A stretch of 64,000 nt of DNA. Source: Methylobacterium organophilum. GTDB taxonomy: Bacteria > Pseudomonadota > Alphaproteobacteria > Rhizobiales > Beijerinckiaceae. Within the stretch, counting starts at the first letter, position 1, and each line of letters begins with the position of its first letter. Both the position numbers and the translations under genes were made by a program. Below are positions 28,322-35,898 of this stretch, in pieces. The notes below the pieces were generated by a model. It was not told where the DNA came from and did no database searches. It was given only the letters and a program-made list of their open reading frames with translations. The stretch is from NCBI RefSeq assembly GCF_022179465.1, contig NZ_BPQV01000012.1, forward strand, positions 1 through 64,000, read 5' to 3'.

Positions 28322-28735
28322 ATGACCAACCGCACCAAGATCACCACCGCGCTCGCCCTGGCCCTCGGCCTCGCCGCCACGCCGAGCCTCGCCCAGTCCC
28401 TCTATTCCGACAGCGCCAGCTATAACCGTGACGGCACGCTCAATGTCTGGGGCGCCCATATCGACCCTGTCTCCCCCCGCGGCGGCGTGCTCGGCGGTGT
28501 CGGCAACGTGGTCGGCGGGACGGTCGGTGCCGTCGGCGGCATCGTGGGCGGGACGGTCGGCGCGGCCGGCACCATCGTCGGCGGCACGGTGGGCGCTGCG
28601 GACGACATCGTGACCGGCTCGATCGGCGGCCCGCGCAACGGCTACACCGACTATTCGGCCCGTGCCGGCAATGCCGAGCAGCTCGACCGCCCGGTGCCGC
28701 AATACGGCCGGGTGAGCGGCGGCCCCCTGCGCTGA
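28322..28735 (+). CDS. Exported protein with 11-residue glycine repeats
   Basis: A 137-residue protein with a Sec signal peptide (ITTALALALGLAATPSLAQ, cleavage after LAQ at residue 25). After a short lead come three near-identical 11-residue repeats, VGGTVGAxxxI, at residues 64-96. Together they form a glycine-zipper stretch that could pack into a membrane or an oligomer. The tail is Gly/Arg/Tyr-rich (NGYTDYSARAGNAEQ). The ATG at 28322 has AGGA eight bases upstream. It is followed by a strong terminator, so it is transcribed alone. Function unknown. Confidence 0.8.
   Translation: MTNRTKITTALALALGLAATPSLAQSLYSDSASYNRDGTLNVWGAHIDPVSPRGGVLGGVGNVVGGTVGAVGGIVGGTVGAAGTIVGGTVGAADDIVTGSIGGPRNGYTDYSARAGNAEQLDRPVPQYGRVSGGPLR
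28511..28609 (+). repeat. Three 33-bp tandem repeats
   Basis: Three consecutive 33-bp units encode VGGTVGAVGGI, VGGTVGAAGTI and VGGTVGAADDI. The units are in frame and differ mainly in the last codons. Copy number could vary between strains by slippage. Confidence 0.85.
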
Positions 28736-28758
28736 ACCCCTTCCCCGAACCATCGGCG

Positions 28759-28791
28759 AAACGGCGGAGCCTCGGCTCCGCCGTTTTCGTT
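28759..28791 (+). terminator. Terminator of glycine-repeat gene
   Basis: AACGGCGGAGC and GCTCCGCCGTT form a perfect 11-bp stem with a CTCG loop, followed by TTCGTTT. An intrinsic terminator 24 nt after the stop codon. The rest of the gap to 29081 shows no gene. Confidence 0.88.
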
Positions 28792-29010
28792 TGCGGCGAA
28801 GCCGGAGCCGCCGCACCGTCGTCCAGGCGCGCTCTGCCCGGCCACGAGAGGGGCGATCGACACCAGCGACCAAGACTTCGGCGGAGCGATTTCTTTATCG
28901 CAGGATAATTTTGAGCGCGATCGATCCCCTTCAGCAGATCTCGCGGCAGCCCGCCATGAATTGTTCCCCGGGCGTCAACGTAAAATCAACGAATTGATGC
29001 AGTGCGGCGC

Positions 29011-29036
29011 GGAACGGATCCGCTTCGCCTCCCGTT
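29011..29036 (+). promoter_or_regulatory. EcfG-type stress promoter
   Basis: GGAAC (29011-29015) and CGTT (29033-29036) are 17 nt apart. This matches the general-stress sigma factor promoter of alphaproteobacteria (GGAAC-N16/17-CGTT). It ends 45 nt before the ATG of the exported protein at 29082, on the same strand. Confidence 0.6.
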
Positions 29037-29081
29037 GAAGGCGCATCGATCACACCATCGCTCAAGCTTCGGGAGGGGACG

Positions 29082-29735
29082 ATGCCGACCCAGACCCGCC
29101 TCCGCCGTCTCGCCCTGGTCATCCTCTCCGGCGCCACCGTGGTCTCGACGGTCGCCGCCGTGCACGCCCAGGAGGGCGGCTTTCTCGAGCAGCTCTTCGG
29201 CGTGCGCCCGGCGCCGCAGCCGGTCGCCCCGGTCCAGCCCGCCTGGGATCCGCGTGCCGCCGCGCCGCAGAGCTACCGGGCGCGCCGCCACATCCGGTCG
29301 AGCGAGCGCCCGCGGGCGCGCTACGTCGCCCTGCCCGCCGATCCCGACAAGATCCTCGGCAAGCAGCCGGTGGATTCGAAGGCGATCGCCGCCAACCCGA
29401 CCGCGGCGATCATGAAGGACGAGACCCTGCGCCCGGGCGACATCGTCGTCCTGCCCACCGGGCCGAAAGTGTTCACGGGGGCGGCTTCCACGGGCAAGCG
29501 CCACCGGGCCGCGGATTTCGAGGATGTCCGCCAGTCTCGCTCCGTCGACAAGAAGACGCGGGCGCTGCTGCTGGCGATGATGGTGCCCCATGGCGCCATG
29601 CCGGCGGCCGAGGCACGGAAATACCTCGCCAAGGCCCGCAAGCTCGCCCCGGCGGAGGACATCGCCCCGCTGGAACGCCAGGCCCGCAACGAGTCAGGCG
29701 CGCGGGTGATCAATGTGTGGAACGCGGCACGCTGA
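29082..29735 (+). CDS. Exported hypothetical protein, possible stress gene
   Basis: A 217-residue protein with a signal peptide (LRRLALVILSGATVVSTVAA, cleavage after HAQ near residue 30). The next 60 residues are Pro/Arg-rich. A better-structured domain follows: ETLRPGDIVVLPTGPKVFTG, then SVDKKTRALLLAMM and a C-terminal helical part. The segment DIVVLPTGPKVFTG has the look of a small beta-barrel strand pair. I do not recognise a named family. It is preceded by an EcfG-type promoter, so it may be a general-stress envelope protein. It converges with the UdgX-fusion gene, 16 nt away. Confidence 0.75.
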   Translation: MPTQTRLRRLALVILSGATVVSTVAAVHAQEGGFLEQLFGVRPAPQPVAPVQPAWDPRAAAPQSYRARRHIRSSERPRARYVALPADPDKILGKQPVDSKAIAANPTAAIMKDETLRPGDIVVLPTGPKVFTGAASTGKRHRAADFEDVRQSRSVDKKTRALLLAMMVPHGAMPAAEARKYLAKARKLAPAEDIAPLERQARNESGARVINVWNAAR

Positions 29736-29751
29736 CGGCAGCCTGCCGCTC

Positions 29752-31230
29752 TCACGCCGCCAGGGAGGCGGCCCGCCGCAAATCCTCGACGAAGGTCGCG
29801 TAGGCCATGGCCTTCGCCTCCTCGTCGGGCAGGCGCAGCAGGTAGGAGGGGTGCACGGTGATATAGCCCTCGTAGGGCTTGCCGAACCGGGCCGGCCCGC
29901 GCGCCCGGGTAATCGGGATCTGCTTGCCGGCCAGAGCCAGCACCGCCGTCGCGCCGAGGGCCACCACCAGCTTCGGGGCGACGAAATCGAGTTCCCGGTC
30001 GAGCCACCAGCGATAATGGCTCACCTCCCCCGCCGTCGGCTTCTCGTGGATGCGCCGCCTGCCGCGCAGGGTGAACTTGAAGTGCTTGACCGCATTCGTG
30101 AGATAGCAGGCGTCCCGGTCGATCCCCGCCTCCTCCAGCGCCCGTGACAGGAGCTGACCCGCCGGCCCGACGAAGGGCCGGCCCTGCCGGTCCTCCTGGT
30201 CGCCCGGCTGCTCGCCGACGAAGGCGATGGGCGCGCCGATCGGGCCTTCCCCGAGCACGGCCTGGGTCGCGCCGGGCACCAGGGGCTCCGAGCGCTTGAT
30301 GATCGCGTTCAGGGCCTCCAGCGAATCCGGTTCCTGCCCGGCCATCGCCGCCACGGCCCGGGCGGGCTCGCGCTTCACGGACATCTGCGGCTCCCTCTCG
30401 ATCATCTCCACGGTGCGGCGGCCGGCCTGCCGAACCAGTTCGGGAATCGCCGCGGTCTCGGGCATGTTCCGCCAGTACTTCCTCGGCATCTCCGCGCGCA
30501 TGGCGCGCAGGTTCGTGCGGGCCGGGTTGAAGGTGCTCTCGTAGTAATCGCGCCAGCCCGCTTCGAAGGGGTCGGAGGCGGGTGCATCCTCGCGTCGCCC
30601 CGGCGGCCCGAAGCGGAGCGCCGTGCCGTCCCAATGCGCCGAGCCCTCCGGCGTCAGGATCGCCCAGTCGAGGGCGCGGAAGCGGTCGACGAAGAAGGGA
30701 GCGGCGGTCTCCAGGATGTGATGCTCCGGCTCGAACCAGGCGACGAAGCGCTCGCGGGTGCTCTCCTCCACCCGGCGGAAGCGCAGGAAGGCGTGCATCT
30801 TGTGCAGGTCGCGGCCGATCGCCTTCCGCATCAGGTGGAGGCGATGGATCAGGGGGTCGCTCGCCACCTCCATCAGCGCCCACTCGCCGCGGCTGACGCG
30901 CCAGATCAGGCTGTAGAGCAGCGCGTAGCGCTCGGGATCGCGGTGGGGCACCACCATCGGGATCAGGTCGGCCACGGCCCGGGGCAGGCGCAGGGGCGCC
31001 CCCTCCCCGGCGACGGCGTCCGAGGCGAACAGGCCGGGTGCGGCCGTTTCCTGCCAGACGACCCGCTCCGGCGGCACTGCGGCGGCGATCAGGCTCCGCG
31101 CGCTGGCCCGGAAGCCGGTGAGATCCGCGCCGGGGGACAGGGCGACGGCGTGAAGGGGGCTGCCGCTGCCGCCCTTCCCTCCTCCGCTGAGGGGAAGGGA
31201 GGCGACGGCCCCGTTCCCATGCGCCCCCAT
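29752..31230 (-). CDS. DUF4130 - UdgX fusion, uracil-DNA-binding family
   Basis: A 492-residue two-domain protein. Residues about 30-270 are a DUF4130 domain (MHAFLRFRRVEE, WFEPEHHILETAAPFFVDRF, then a DYYESTFNPARTNLRAMRAE motif). Residues about 305-485 are a UdgX-type uracil-DNA glycosylase domain with GEQPGDQEDRQGRPFVGPAG, TNAVKHFKF and the RRRIHEKP loop. In UdgX the His of that loop (here His395) forms a covalent bond with the abasic sugar after uracil release. The domain normally carries four cysteines for a 4Fe-4S cluster. This protein has only one cysteine in all (Cys375), and the usual CxxC before ATQxVxGEGP reads KRSE. Its ATG overlaps the stop of the radical SAM gene (TGATG), so the two are co-translated. 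Confidence 0.93.
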   Translation of the reverse strand: MGAHGNGAVASLPLSGGGKGGSGSPLHAVALSPGADLTGFRASARSLIAAAVPPERVVWQETAAPGLFASDAVAGEGAPLRLPRAVADLIPMVVPHRDPERYALLYSLIWRVSRGEWALMEVASDPLIHRLHLMRKAIGRDLHKMHAFLRFRRVEESTRERFVAWFEPEHHILETAAPFFVDRFRALDWAILTPEGSAHWDGTALRFGPPGRREDAPASDPFEAGWRDYYESTFNPARTNLRAMRAEMPRKYWRNMPETAAIPELVRQAGRRTVEMIEREPQMSVKREPARAVAAMAGQEPDSLEALNAIIKRSEPLVPGATQAVLGEGPIGAPIAFVGEQPGDQEDRQGRPFVGPAGQLLSRALEEAGIDRDACYLTNAVKHFKFTLRGRRRIHEKPTAGEVSHYRWWLDRELDFVAPKLVVALGATAVLALAGKQIPITRARGPARFGKPYEGYITVHPSYLLRLPDEEAKAMAYATFVEDLRRAASLAA

Positions 31231-32453
31231 CAGAACAGGCTCAGCTGCTCGGCCGGCTCGGCGAGGCGGGCCCGCAGATCGAGGCGGTCGGTCAGGGCGG
31301 TGGGGCGGTGGTCGGCGGCGACGAGGAACGGACGCGCGCGCTTCAGGCCGGAGCTGAGCCGGGCGACGTCGTCGAGGCGCAGGGTCGCGTGCCGGCGCGC
31401 CTTCAGGATGGCGTCGACCGCCCGCGCCCCGAGGCCCGGCACCCGCAGCAGCATCTCCCGATCGGCCCGGTTCACGTCGACGGGGAAGCGGTGCCGGTTC
31501 TTGAGCGCCCAGGCGAGCTTCGGGTCGATGTCGAGGGCGAGCATCCCGTTCTCGGAGGCTTCCGCCACCTCGCCTGCCGAGAAGGCATAGTACCGGATCA
31601 GCCAATCCGCCTGATAGAGCCGGTGCTCCCGTTGCAGCGGGGGCGCCTTCAGGGGCAGGATCGCGGAGCCCGCCGGGATCGGGCTGAAGGCGGAGTAGTA
31701 GACCCGCTTCAGGCCGAGCTGGTCGTAGAGCTGGGCGCTGCGGCCGATAAATGCGGCGTCCGTGGTCGCATCGGCGCCGACGATCACCTGGGTCGATTGC
31801 CCGGCCGGCGAGAAGCGCCGCTTCTCCGCCTTGGCCTGCACGATCCGCTCGCCGATCTGGGCCATGGCGCCCTGGATGGCGGCGCCGTCCTTCTCCGGGG
31901 CGAGGCGGGTCAGGCTCTCCTCCGTCGGCAGCTCGACATTGATCGAGAGCCGGTCGGCATAGAGGCCCGCCTCCTCGATCAGCCACGGGCTCGCCTCGGG
32001 AATCGACTTCAGGTGGATATAGCCGCGGAAGCCGTGCTGCCGGCGCAGTCTCTTCGCGACCAGGGTCAGCATCTCCATGGTGTGGTCCGGCGAGCGGATG
32101 ATGCCGGAGGAGAGGAACAGCCCCTCGATGTAGTTGCGCTTGTAGAATTCCACCGTGAGCGTCACGACCTCGTCCACGCTGAAGCGGGCGCGGGCGACGT
32201 TCGAGGAGCGCCGGTTGATGCAATAGGCGCAGTCGAACAGGCAGTAATTCGTGAGCAGGATCTTCAGGAGCGAGATGCAGCGGCCGTCCGGGGTATAGGC
32301 GTGGCAGATGCCCGCCCCCATGGTCGAGCCGAGCCCGTCCTTGCCGGCCGCGCGCTTCGGCGCCCCCGACGAGGCACAGGAAGCGTCGTATTTGGCGGCA
32401 TCCGCGAGGATGCGCAGCTTGCGCGCGAGCTTTTCGTCCATGGAACGGACCAT
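31230..32453 (-). CDS. Radical SAM protein linked to UdgX, putative DNA repair
   Basis: A 407-residue radical SAM protein of the family described as putative DNA modification/repair radical SAM proteins found with UdgX-type genes. The N-terminus carries KYDASCASSG and GICHAYTPDGRCISL, both family hallmarks. The 4Fe-4S motif follows as CLFDCAYC at residues 71-78. Near residues 345-365 is a helix-hairpin-helix, LLRVPGLGARAVDAILKAR, a non-specific DNA-binding fold. Together these suggest radical chemistry on DNA or a nucleic-acid-bound substrate. It is the first gene of a two-gene unit with the DUF4130-UdgX fusion. The substrate is unknown. The start may be 32453 or the Met at 32441. Confidence 0.92.
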   Translation of the reverse strand: MVRSMDEKLARKLRILADAAKYDASCASSGAPKRAAGKDGLGSTMGAGICHAYTPDGRCISLLKILLTNYCLFDCAYCINRRSSNVARARFSVDEVVTLTVEFYKRNYIEGLFLSSGIIRSPDHTMEMLTLVAKRLRRQHGFRGYIHLKSIPEASPWLIEEAGLYADRLSINVELPTEESLTRLAPEKDGAAIQGAMAQIGERIVQAKAEKRRFSPAGQSTQVIVGADATTDAAFIGRSAQLYDQLGLKRVYYSAFSPIPAGSAILPLKAPPLQREHRLYQADWLIRYYAFSAGEVAEASENGMLALDIDPKLAWALKNRHRFPVDVNRADREMLLRVPGLGARAVDAILKARRHATLRLDDVARLSSGLKRARPFLVAADHRPTALTDRLDLRARLAEPAEQLSLF

Positions 32454-32500
32454 GAACGAGGTGGCCGCTCAGGCAATGCGGCGCGATGCCCTCGTCACCG

Positions 32501-32537
32501 GAAAATGCGTCCTCCCGGCGCGAAGCCGGGAGGACGC
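32501..32537 (-). terminator. Terminator of osmC-like gene
   Basis: On the minus strand GCGTCCTCCCGGC and GCCGGGAGGACGC form a perfect 13-bp stem with a 5-nt loop, followed by ATTTTC. It begins 7 nt after the osmC-like stop codon and insulates the radical SAM gene downstream. Confidence 0.9.
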
Positions 32538-32544
32538 GCGGGCC

Positions 32545-32976
32545 TCAGCCCTGGACGAGGGTCTTGTCGAGGGTGATCTCGGCAGTGAGCAGCTTCGAGA
32601 TCGGGCAGCCCTTCTCGGCATTGCCGGCCAGTTCGTCGAACTTGGCCTGATCGATGCCGGGGATCGCCGCCGTGAGGGTTAGGGCCGACTTCGTCACCTT
32701 GAAGCCCTTGCCGTCTTGGACCAGCGTGACGACCGCCTTGGTGTCGAGCGACGTCGCCGTGAGACCGGCTTCCTGGAGCTGGAAGGCGAGCGCCATGGTG
32801 AAGCAGCCCGCATGCGCGGCGGCGATCAGCTCCTCCGGGTTGGTGCCGGGCTCGTTCTCGAAGCGGGTGTTGAAGCCGTAGGGGTTGTCCGAGAGCACGC
32901 CGGACTGGGTCGTGATCTTGCCTTTGCCGGTCTTGCCGTCGCCCTCCCAATGGGCGCTCGCGTGGCGGTCGGTCAT
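32545..32976 (-). CDS. OsmC family peroxidase
   Basis: A 143-residue OsmC/Ohr-family protein, a thiol peroxidase that reduces organic hydroperoxides. The two reactive cysteines are in the right places: NPEELIAAAHAGCFTMAL and EKGCPISKLL. The start at 32976 (MTDRHASAHW) has AGGAG seven bases before it and gives family length. The open frame upstream is Arg/Ser-rich noise and overlaps recX. It ends in a strong terminator. The recX stop lies 73 nt upstream on the same strand. Confidence 0.93.
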   Translation of the reverse strand: MTDRHASAHWEGDGKTGKGKITTQSGVLSDNPYGFNTRFENEPGTNPEELIAAAHAGCFTMALAFQLQEAGLTATSLDTKAVVTLVQDGKGFKVTKSALTLTAAIPGIDQAKFDELAGNAEKGCPISKLLTAEITLDKTLVQG

Positions 32977-33049
32977 GGGCGGTCTCCTGAACATCGGGGT
33001 TCGATCGTGCGCAAGCTGGCGCGCGGGGAGACGAAGTCGAGGGGCCGTC

Positions 33050-33622
33050 TCAGCTTTCCGACTCGGGGTCGGCCTCGATGACGTCGCGCGCGAGGCCGAT
33101 GGAGAATCCCGCTCGGGCCATGGCGGCGAGGTCGCGCGCGCGGCGCTCCGCCCGGTCCGCCGCCGGCCGGAAGGGGCCGAGCCGCCGCCGCCGTGCATAG
33201 GCCCGGGCCGCCTCGAGCTCGTGGTCGCGGCTCTCGCCCGCTTCCTCCTCCTCCGCCGCCAGCGTCGCCGCGATCAGGGTGCGGTCGATGCCCTTGGCGG
33301 CGAGCTTGGCGCCGGCGCCCCGGGTGGAGGTGCCCCGGCGGCGCAGAGTCGCGAGGCGGGCGGCGGCGAAGCGCGCATCGTCCACGAGCCCGGCCCGCAC
33401 GGCCCGGGCCACCGTCTCCTCGATCAGCGGCAGATAGGGCTCCGCCTCCTCGCCCCGGGCCCGGGCGCGCTTGTCGACCCGCCGGCGCAGGGTGCGACGG
33501 AGCATCTCGGAGGAGGCGCCGTAGCGCTCGAGGTAGTGCAGGGCGGCCCGCTCCAGCCACTGCGCCGTCACCGGCGGCGCGGTCCTTGCCTGGGGCTCCG
33601 ATGCAACATTCCGTGAGGTCAT
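33050..33622 (-). CDS. recX: RecX-type regulatory protein
   Basis: A 190-residue RecX-family protein, which modulates RecA filaments. Typical features are an N-terminal ALHYLERYGASSEMLRRTL helix pair, LRRRVDKRA, VARAVRAGLVDDARFAAARL near residue 80, and LAAKGIDRTLI. All are the three-helix repeats of the family. It is not adjacent to recA here. It is divergent from the TAXI-type gene, with 44 nt between them. I found no LexA box in that gap. Confidence 0.88.
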   Translation of the reverse strand: MTSRNVASEPQARTAPPVTAQWLERAALHYLERYGASSEMLRRTLRRRVDKRARARGEEAEPYLPLIEETVARAVRAGLVDDARFAAARLATLRRRGTSTRGAGAKLAAKGIDRTLIAATLAAEEEEAGESRDHELEAARAYARRRRLGPFRPAADRAERRARDLAAMARAGFSIGLARDVIEADPESES

Positions 33623-33666
33623 CAGTTCTTCACGATCTGGACAGGTTTCCGATCCATGACGAGAAT

Positions 33667-35130
33667 ATGGTTAGCACGCAGGTTCGCCGGACCCGAACCC
33701 GGCTGGGCTCCGTCCTGATGCGGCGCGAGTGGGTGCTCGTCCTGCTGGCGCTCATCTTTGGCGCCGTGGCGGCCGGAATCGCCTATCTCTCGCGTCCCAC
33801 TACCCTCGCCGTGGCCGTCGGCCCGCGCGACGGGGCGGAGGCGGCGCTGATGGAGGTCTATGCCAAGACGCTGGCGCGCAACCACGAGGACGTGCGCCTC
33901 CAGGTCCATCATTTCGACGACGTCCGCGACAGCGGCGCCGCCCTGCAGGAGAACAAGGCGGATCTGGCCGTCGTCCGTCCGGACGTGCTTCTGCCGGAGA
34001 ACGGCCTGACTCTCGCGGTGCTGCACGACGAGGCGCTGATCGTGGCCGCGCCGGAGGCGAGCGGCATCGAGAACATGGCCGATCTGTCGAAGCGGCGCCT
34101 GGGCGTGGTGGTGCGCCACGCCGCCGACATCCCGTTCCTGACGAACCTTCTCGATTTCTACGATTTCAAGCCGGCGAGCCCCGCCGAGCTCGCCGAGGGC
34201 CGGACGCCGCCCGCCGCCCATGTCGGCCTGGTGCCGCTCAAGGCCGCCGAGGTGAGCGAGGCCCTCTCCACCAAGCGCGTCGATGCCGTCGCGGTCGTCG
34301 CCGCCCCGGCCTCCAAGGCGGCGATCTCCACGGTGCGCGCGGTCGAGGCCGCCTCCCCCGACAAGGCGGTGACCCTGGTGAGCGTGCCGGACGGCAAGGC
34401 GATCATCCAGCGCCTGCCGGAGCTGCAATCGGTCACCATCCCCGCTGGCACCTTCGGCGGCTGGCCGAAGCGGCCGGAGGAGGATGTCGAGACCGTGGGC
34501 GTGTCCTACCGCCTGATGGCCCGGGGCTCGGTGAGCCGCATGGCCGTGGCCTCGGTGGTGCAGCACCTGTTCGAGTGGCGTTCGCGCCTCGCGGCGACCG
34601 CCCCCGTCGCCAATCTGATGAAGGCGCCGGACTACGAGACCACCGTCACTGCGACGAGCGCGCGGCTGCCGAACCATCCGGGCGCGGTCGACTATTTCGA
34701 GCGCGAGCAGCAGACCCTGCTCGAACGCTACGAGGACTGGATCTACCTGATTGCCTTCTTCGGCGGCACCATCGGCTCCGGCTTCGCCTGGCTCGGCCAG
34801 CGCCTCGCCCGCAAGCGGCGGGAGCGGATCGACGTGGTGCTCGACCGCCTGCTCGACATCCTCGGCGAGGCGCGCGCGGCCACCAGCGTGGCGCAGCTCG
34901 ACGCCCTGACCCGCGAGACGGATACGCTGATCGCGGATGTGGTGCGTCAGGCCCGGGAACGCTCGATCGACATCCGCCTGGTCGGTGCGCTGATCCTCGC
35001 GATCGACGCGGTGAACGGCGCGCTCGACGACGGGCGCCGGACGCTGGGCAGCCCGGCCGTCGAGACAGCCGCCGACGCCCGCGCGCGCACGGCACGGCTC
35101 CTGGCGCTCAACCTGTCCGCGGCGGAGTGA
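33667..35130 (+). CDS. Membrane-anchored TAXI-type solute-binding protein
   Basis: A 487-residue protein with an N-terminal membrane anchor (about residues 22-44, WVLVLLALIFGAVAAGIAYL). A periplasmic TAXI-family binding domain follows (about 50-340). A second membrane segment is near 360 (WIYLIAFFGGTIGSGFAWL), and then an Arg-rich helical cytoplasmic tail. TAXI proteins normally are free periplasmic receptors that feed TRAP transporters. Here no TRAP permease gene is nearby, and a C-terminal membrane and cytoplasmic extension is added. It may act as a sensor or signalling receptor rather than a transport subunit. The start at 33667 is the first ATG that leaves room for the anchor. Confidence 0.85.
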   Translation: MVSTQVRRTRTRLGSVLMRREWVLVLLALIFGAVAAGIAYLSRPTTLAVAVGPRDGAEAALMEVYAKTLARNHEDVRLQVHHFDDVRDSGAALQENKADLAVVRPDVLLPENGLTLAVLHDEALIVAAPEASGIENMADLSKRRLGVVVRHAADIPFLTNLLDFYDFKPASPAELAEGRTPPAAHVGLVPLKAAEVSEALSTKRVDAVAVVAAPASKAAISTVRAVEAASPDKAVTLVSVPDGKAIIQRLPELQSVTIPAGTFGGWPKRPEEDVETVGVSYRLMARGSVSRMAVASVVQHLFEWRSRLAATAPVANLMKAPDYETTVTATSARLPNHPGAVDYFEREQQTLLERYEDWIYLIAFFGGTIGSGFAWLGQRLARKRRERIDVVLDRLLDILGEARAATSVAQLDALTRETDTLIADVVRQARERSIDIRLVGALILAIDAVNGALDDGRRTLGSPAVETAADARARTARLLALNLSAAE

Positions 35131-35148
35131 GGAAGACTCGCCCGGCGC

Positions 35149-35691
35149 TCAGCGCGGGGCGAGGATCATGATCATCTGGCGGCCTTCCAGCATCGGCTCG
35201 CTCTCGACCTTGGCGACCTCCTGGGTCTCGCCCTTGACGCGCTCGAGAAGCCTCAGGCCGAGATCCTGATGCGCCATCTCTCGGCCGCGGAAGCGCAGGG
35301 TCACCTTGACCTTGTCGCCTTCCTCGAAGAACCGCTGCATGGCCTTCATCTTCACGTCGTAGTCGTGCTTGTCGATGCCGGGCCGGAGCTTGATCTCCTT
35401 GACCTCGACGGTCTTCTGCCGCTTGCGCGCCTCGTTCTGCTTCTTCTGCTCGTTGAAGCGGAAGCGCCCGTAATCGAGGAACTTGCACACCGGCGGTGCG
35501 GAATTCGGTGCGATCTCGACGAGGTCGAGTCCGACCTCTTCGGCCATGGCGAGGGCGTCGAAGAACGGCACGATCCCACGGTTCTGCCCGTCCTGATCGA
35601 TCAGCTGAACCTCGCGGACACCGCGAATGTCCCGGTTGGCGCGCGGCCCGTCCTTCTGCGGGGCCGGCATGGCTCTCATAGGTCTACGAAT
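35149..35691 (-). CDS. infC: Translation initiation factor IF-3
   Basis: IF-3 binds the 30S subunit, prevents premature 50S joining and checks start-codon pairing. The body is canonical: [17 protein letters not shown] at the N-domain, the linker helix [20 protein letters not shown], and the C-domain [15 protein letters not shown]. The first ATG in frame is 35679, but I prefer the ATT at 35691. AGGAG (35701-35705) lies nine bases before it, and it gives the [12 protein letters not shown] start seen in relatives. An AUU start is the classic basis of IF-3 autoregulation. The usual rpmI-rplT partners are not downstream. The gene converges with the TAXI gene, 18 nt away. Confidence 0.95.
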   Translation of the reverse strand: MRRPMRAMPAPQKDGPRANRDIRGVREVQLIDQDGQNRGIVPFFDALAMAEEVGLDLVEIAPNSAPPVCKFLDYGRFRFNEQKKQNEARKRQKTVEVKEIKLRPGIDKHDYDVKMKAMQRFFEEGDKVKVTLRFRGREMAHQDLGLRLLERVKGETQEVAKVESEPMLEGRQMIMILAPR

Positions 35692-35700
35692 GGCTATGTT

Positions 35701-35705
35701 CTCCT
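35701..35705 (-). promoter_or_regulatory. infC ribosome binding site that selects AUU
   Basis: AGGAG on the minus strand lies 9 nt before the ATT at 35689-35691 and 21 nt before the first ATG at 35679. The spacing suits the ATT and not the ATG. Confidence 0.7.
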
Positions 35706-35768
35706 GAAATAACGACGAAACGGCAGCCTTTGGAGCTGCCTACCTCGGCAAACCCCGGCCACCGTACG

Positions 35769-35786
35769 GCCCGGCCAATGCCGGGC
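35769..35786 (-). other. Hairpin between glycosyltransferase gene and infC
   Basis: GCCCGGC and GCCGGGC form a perfect 7-bp stem with a 4-nt loop. A second short stem, GGCAGC/GCTGCC, lies at 35722-35740 closer to infC. They may end the upstream transcript or structure the infC leader. No T run is present. Confidence 0.35.
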
Positions 35787-35898
35787 GATCGCACCTTGGC
35801 AAAACCTCTCCGCAAGTCAACTCGGCAGCACCACTTTCGGTTCACGAAAAGCCGGTTCTGCGACGGTCTCCGGGAAGGTCAGGCGAAATCGTCACGAA

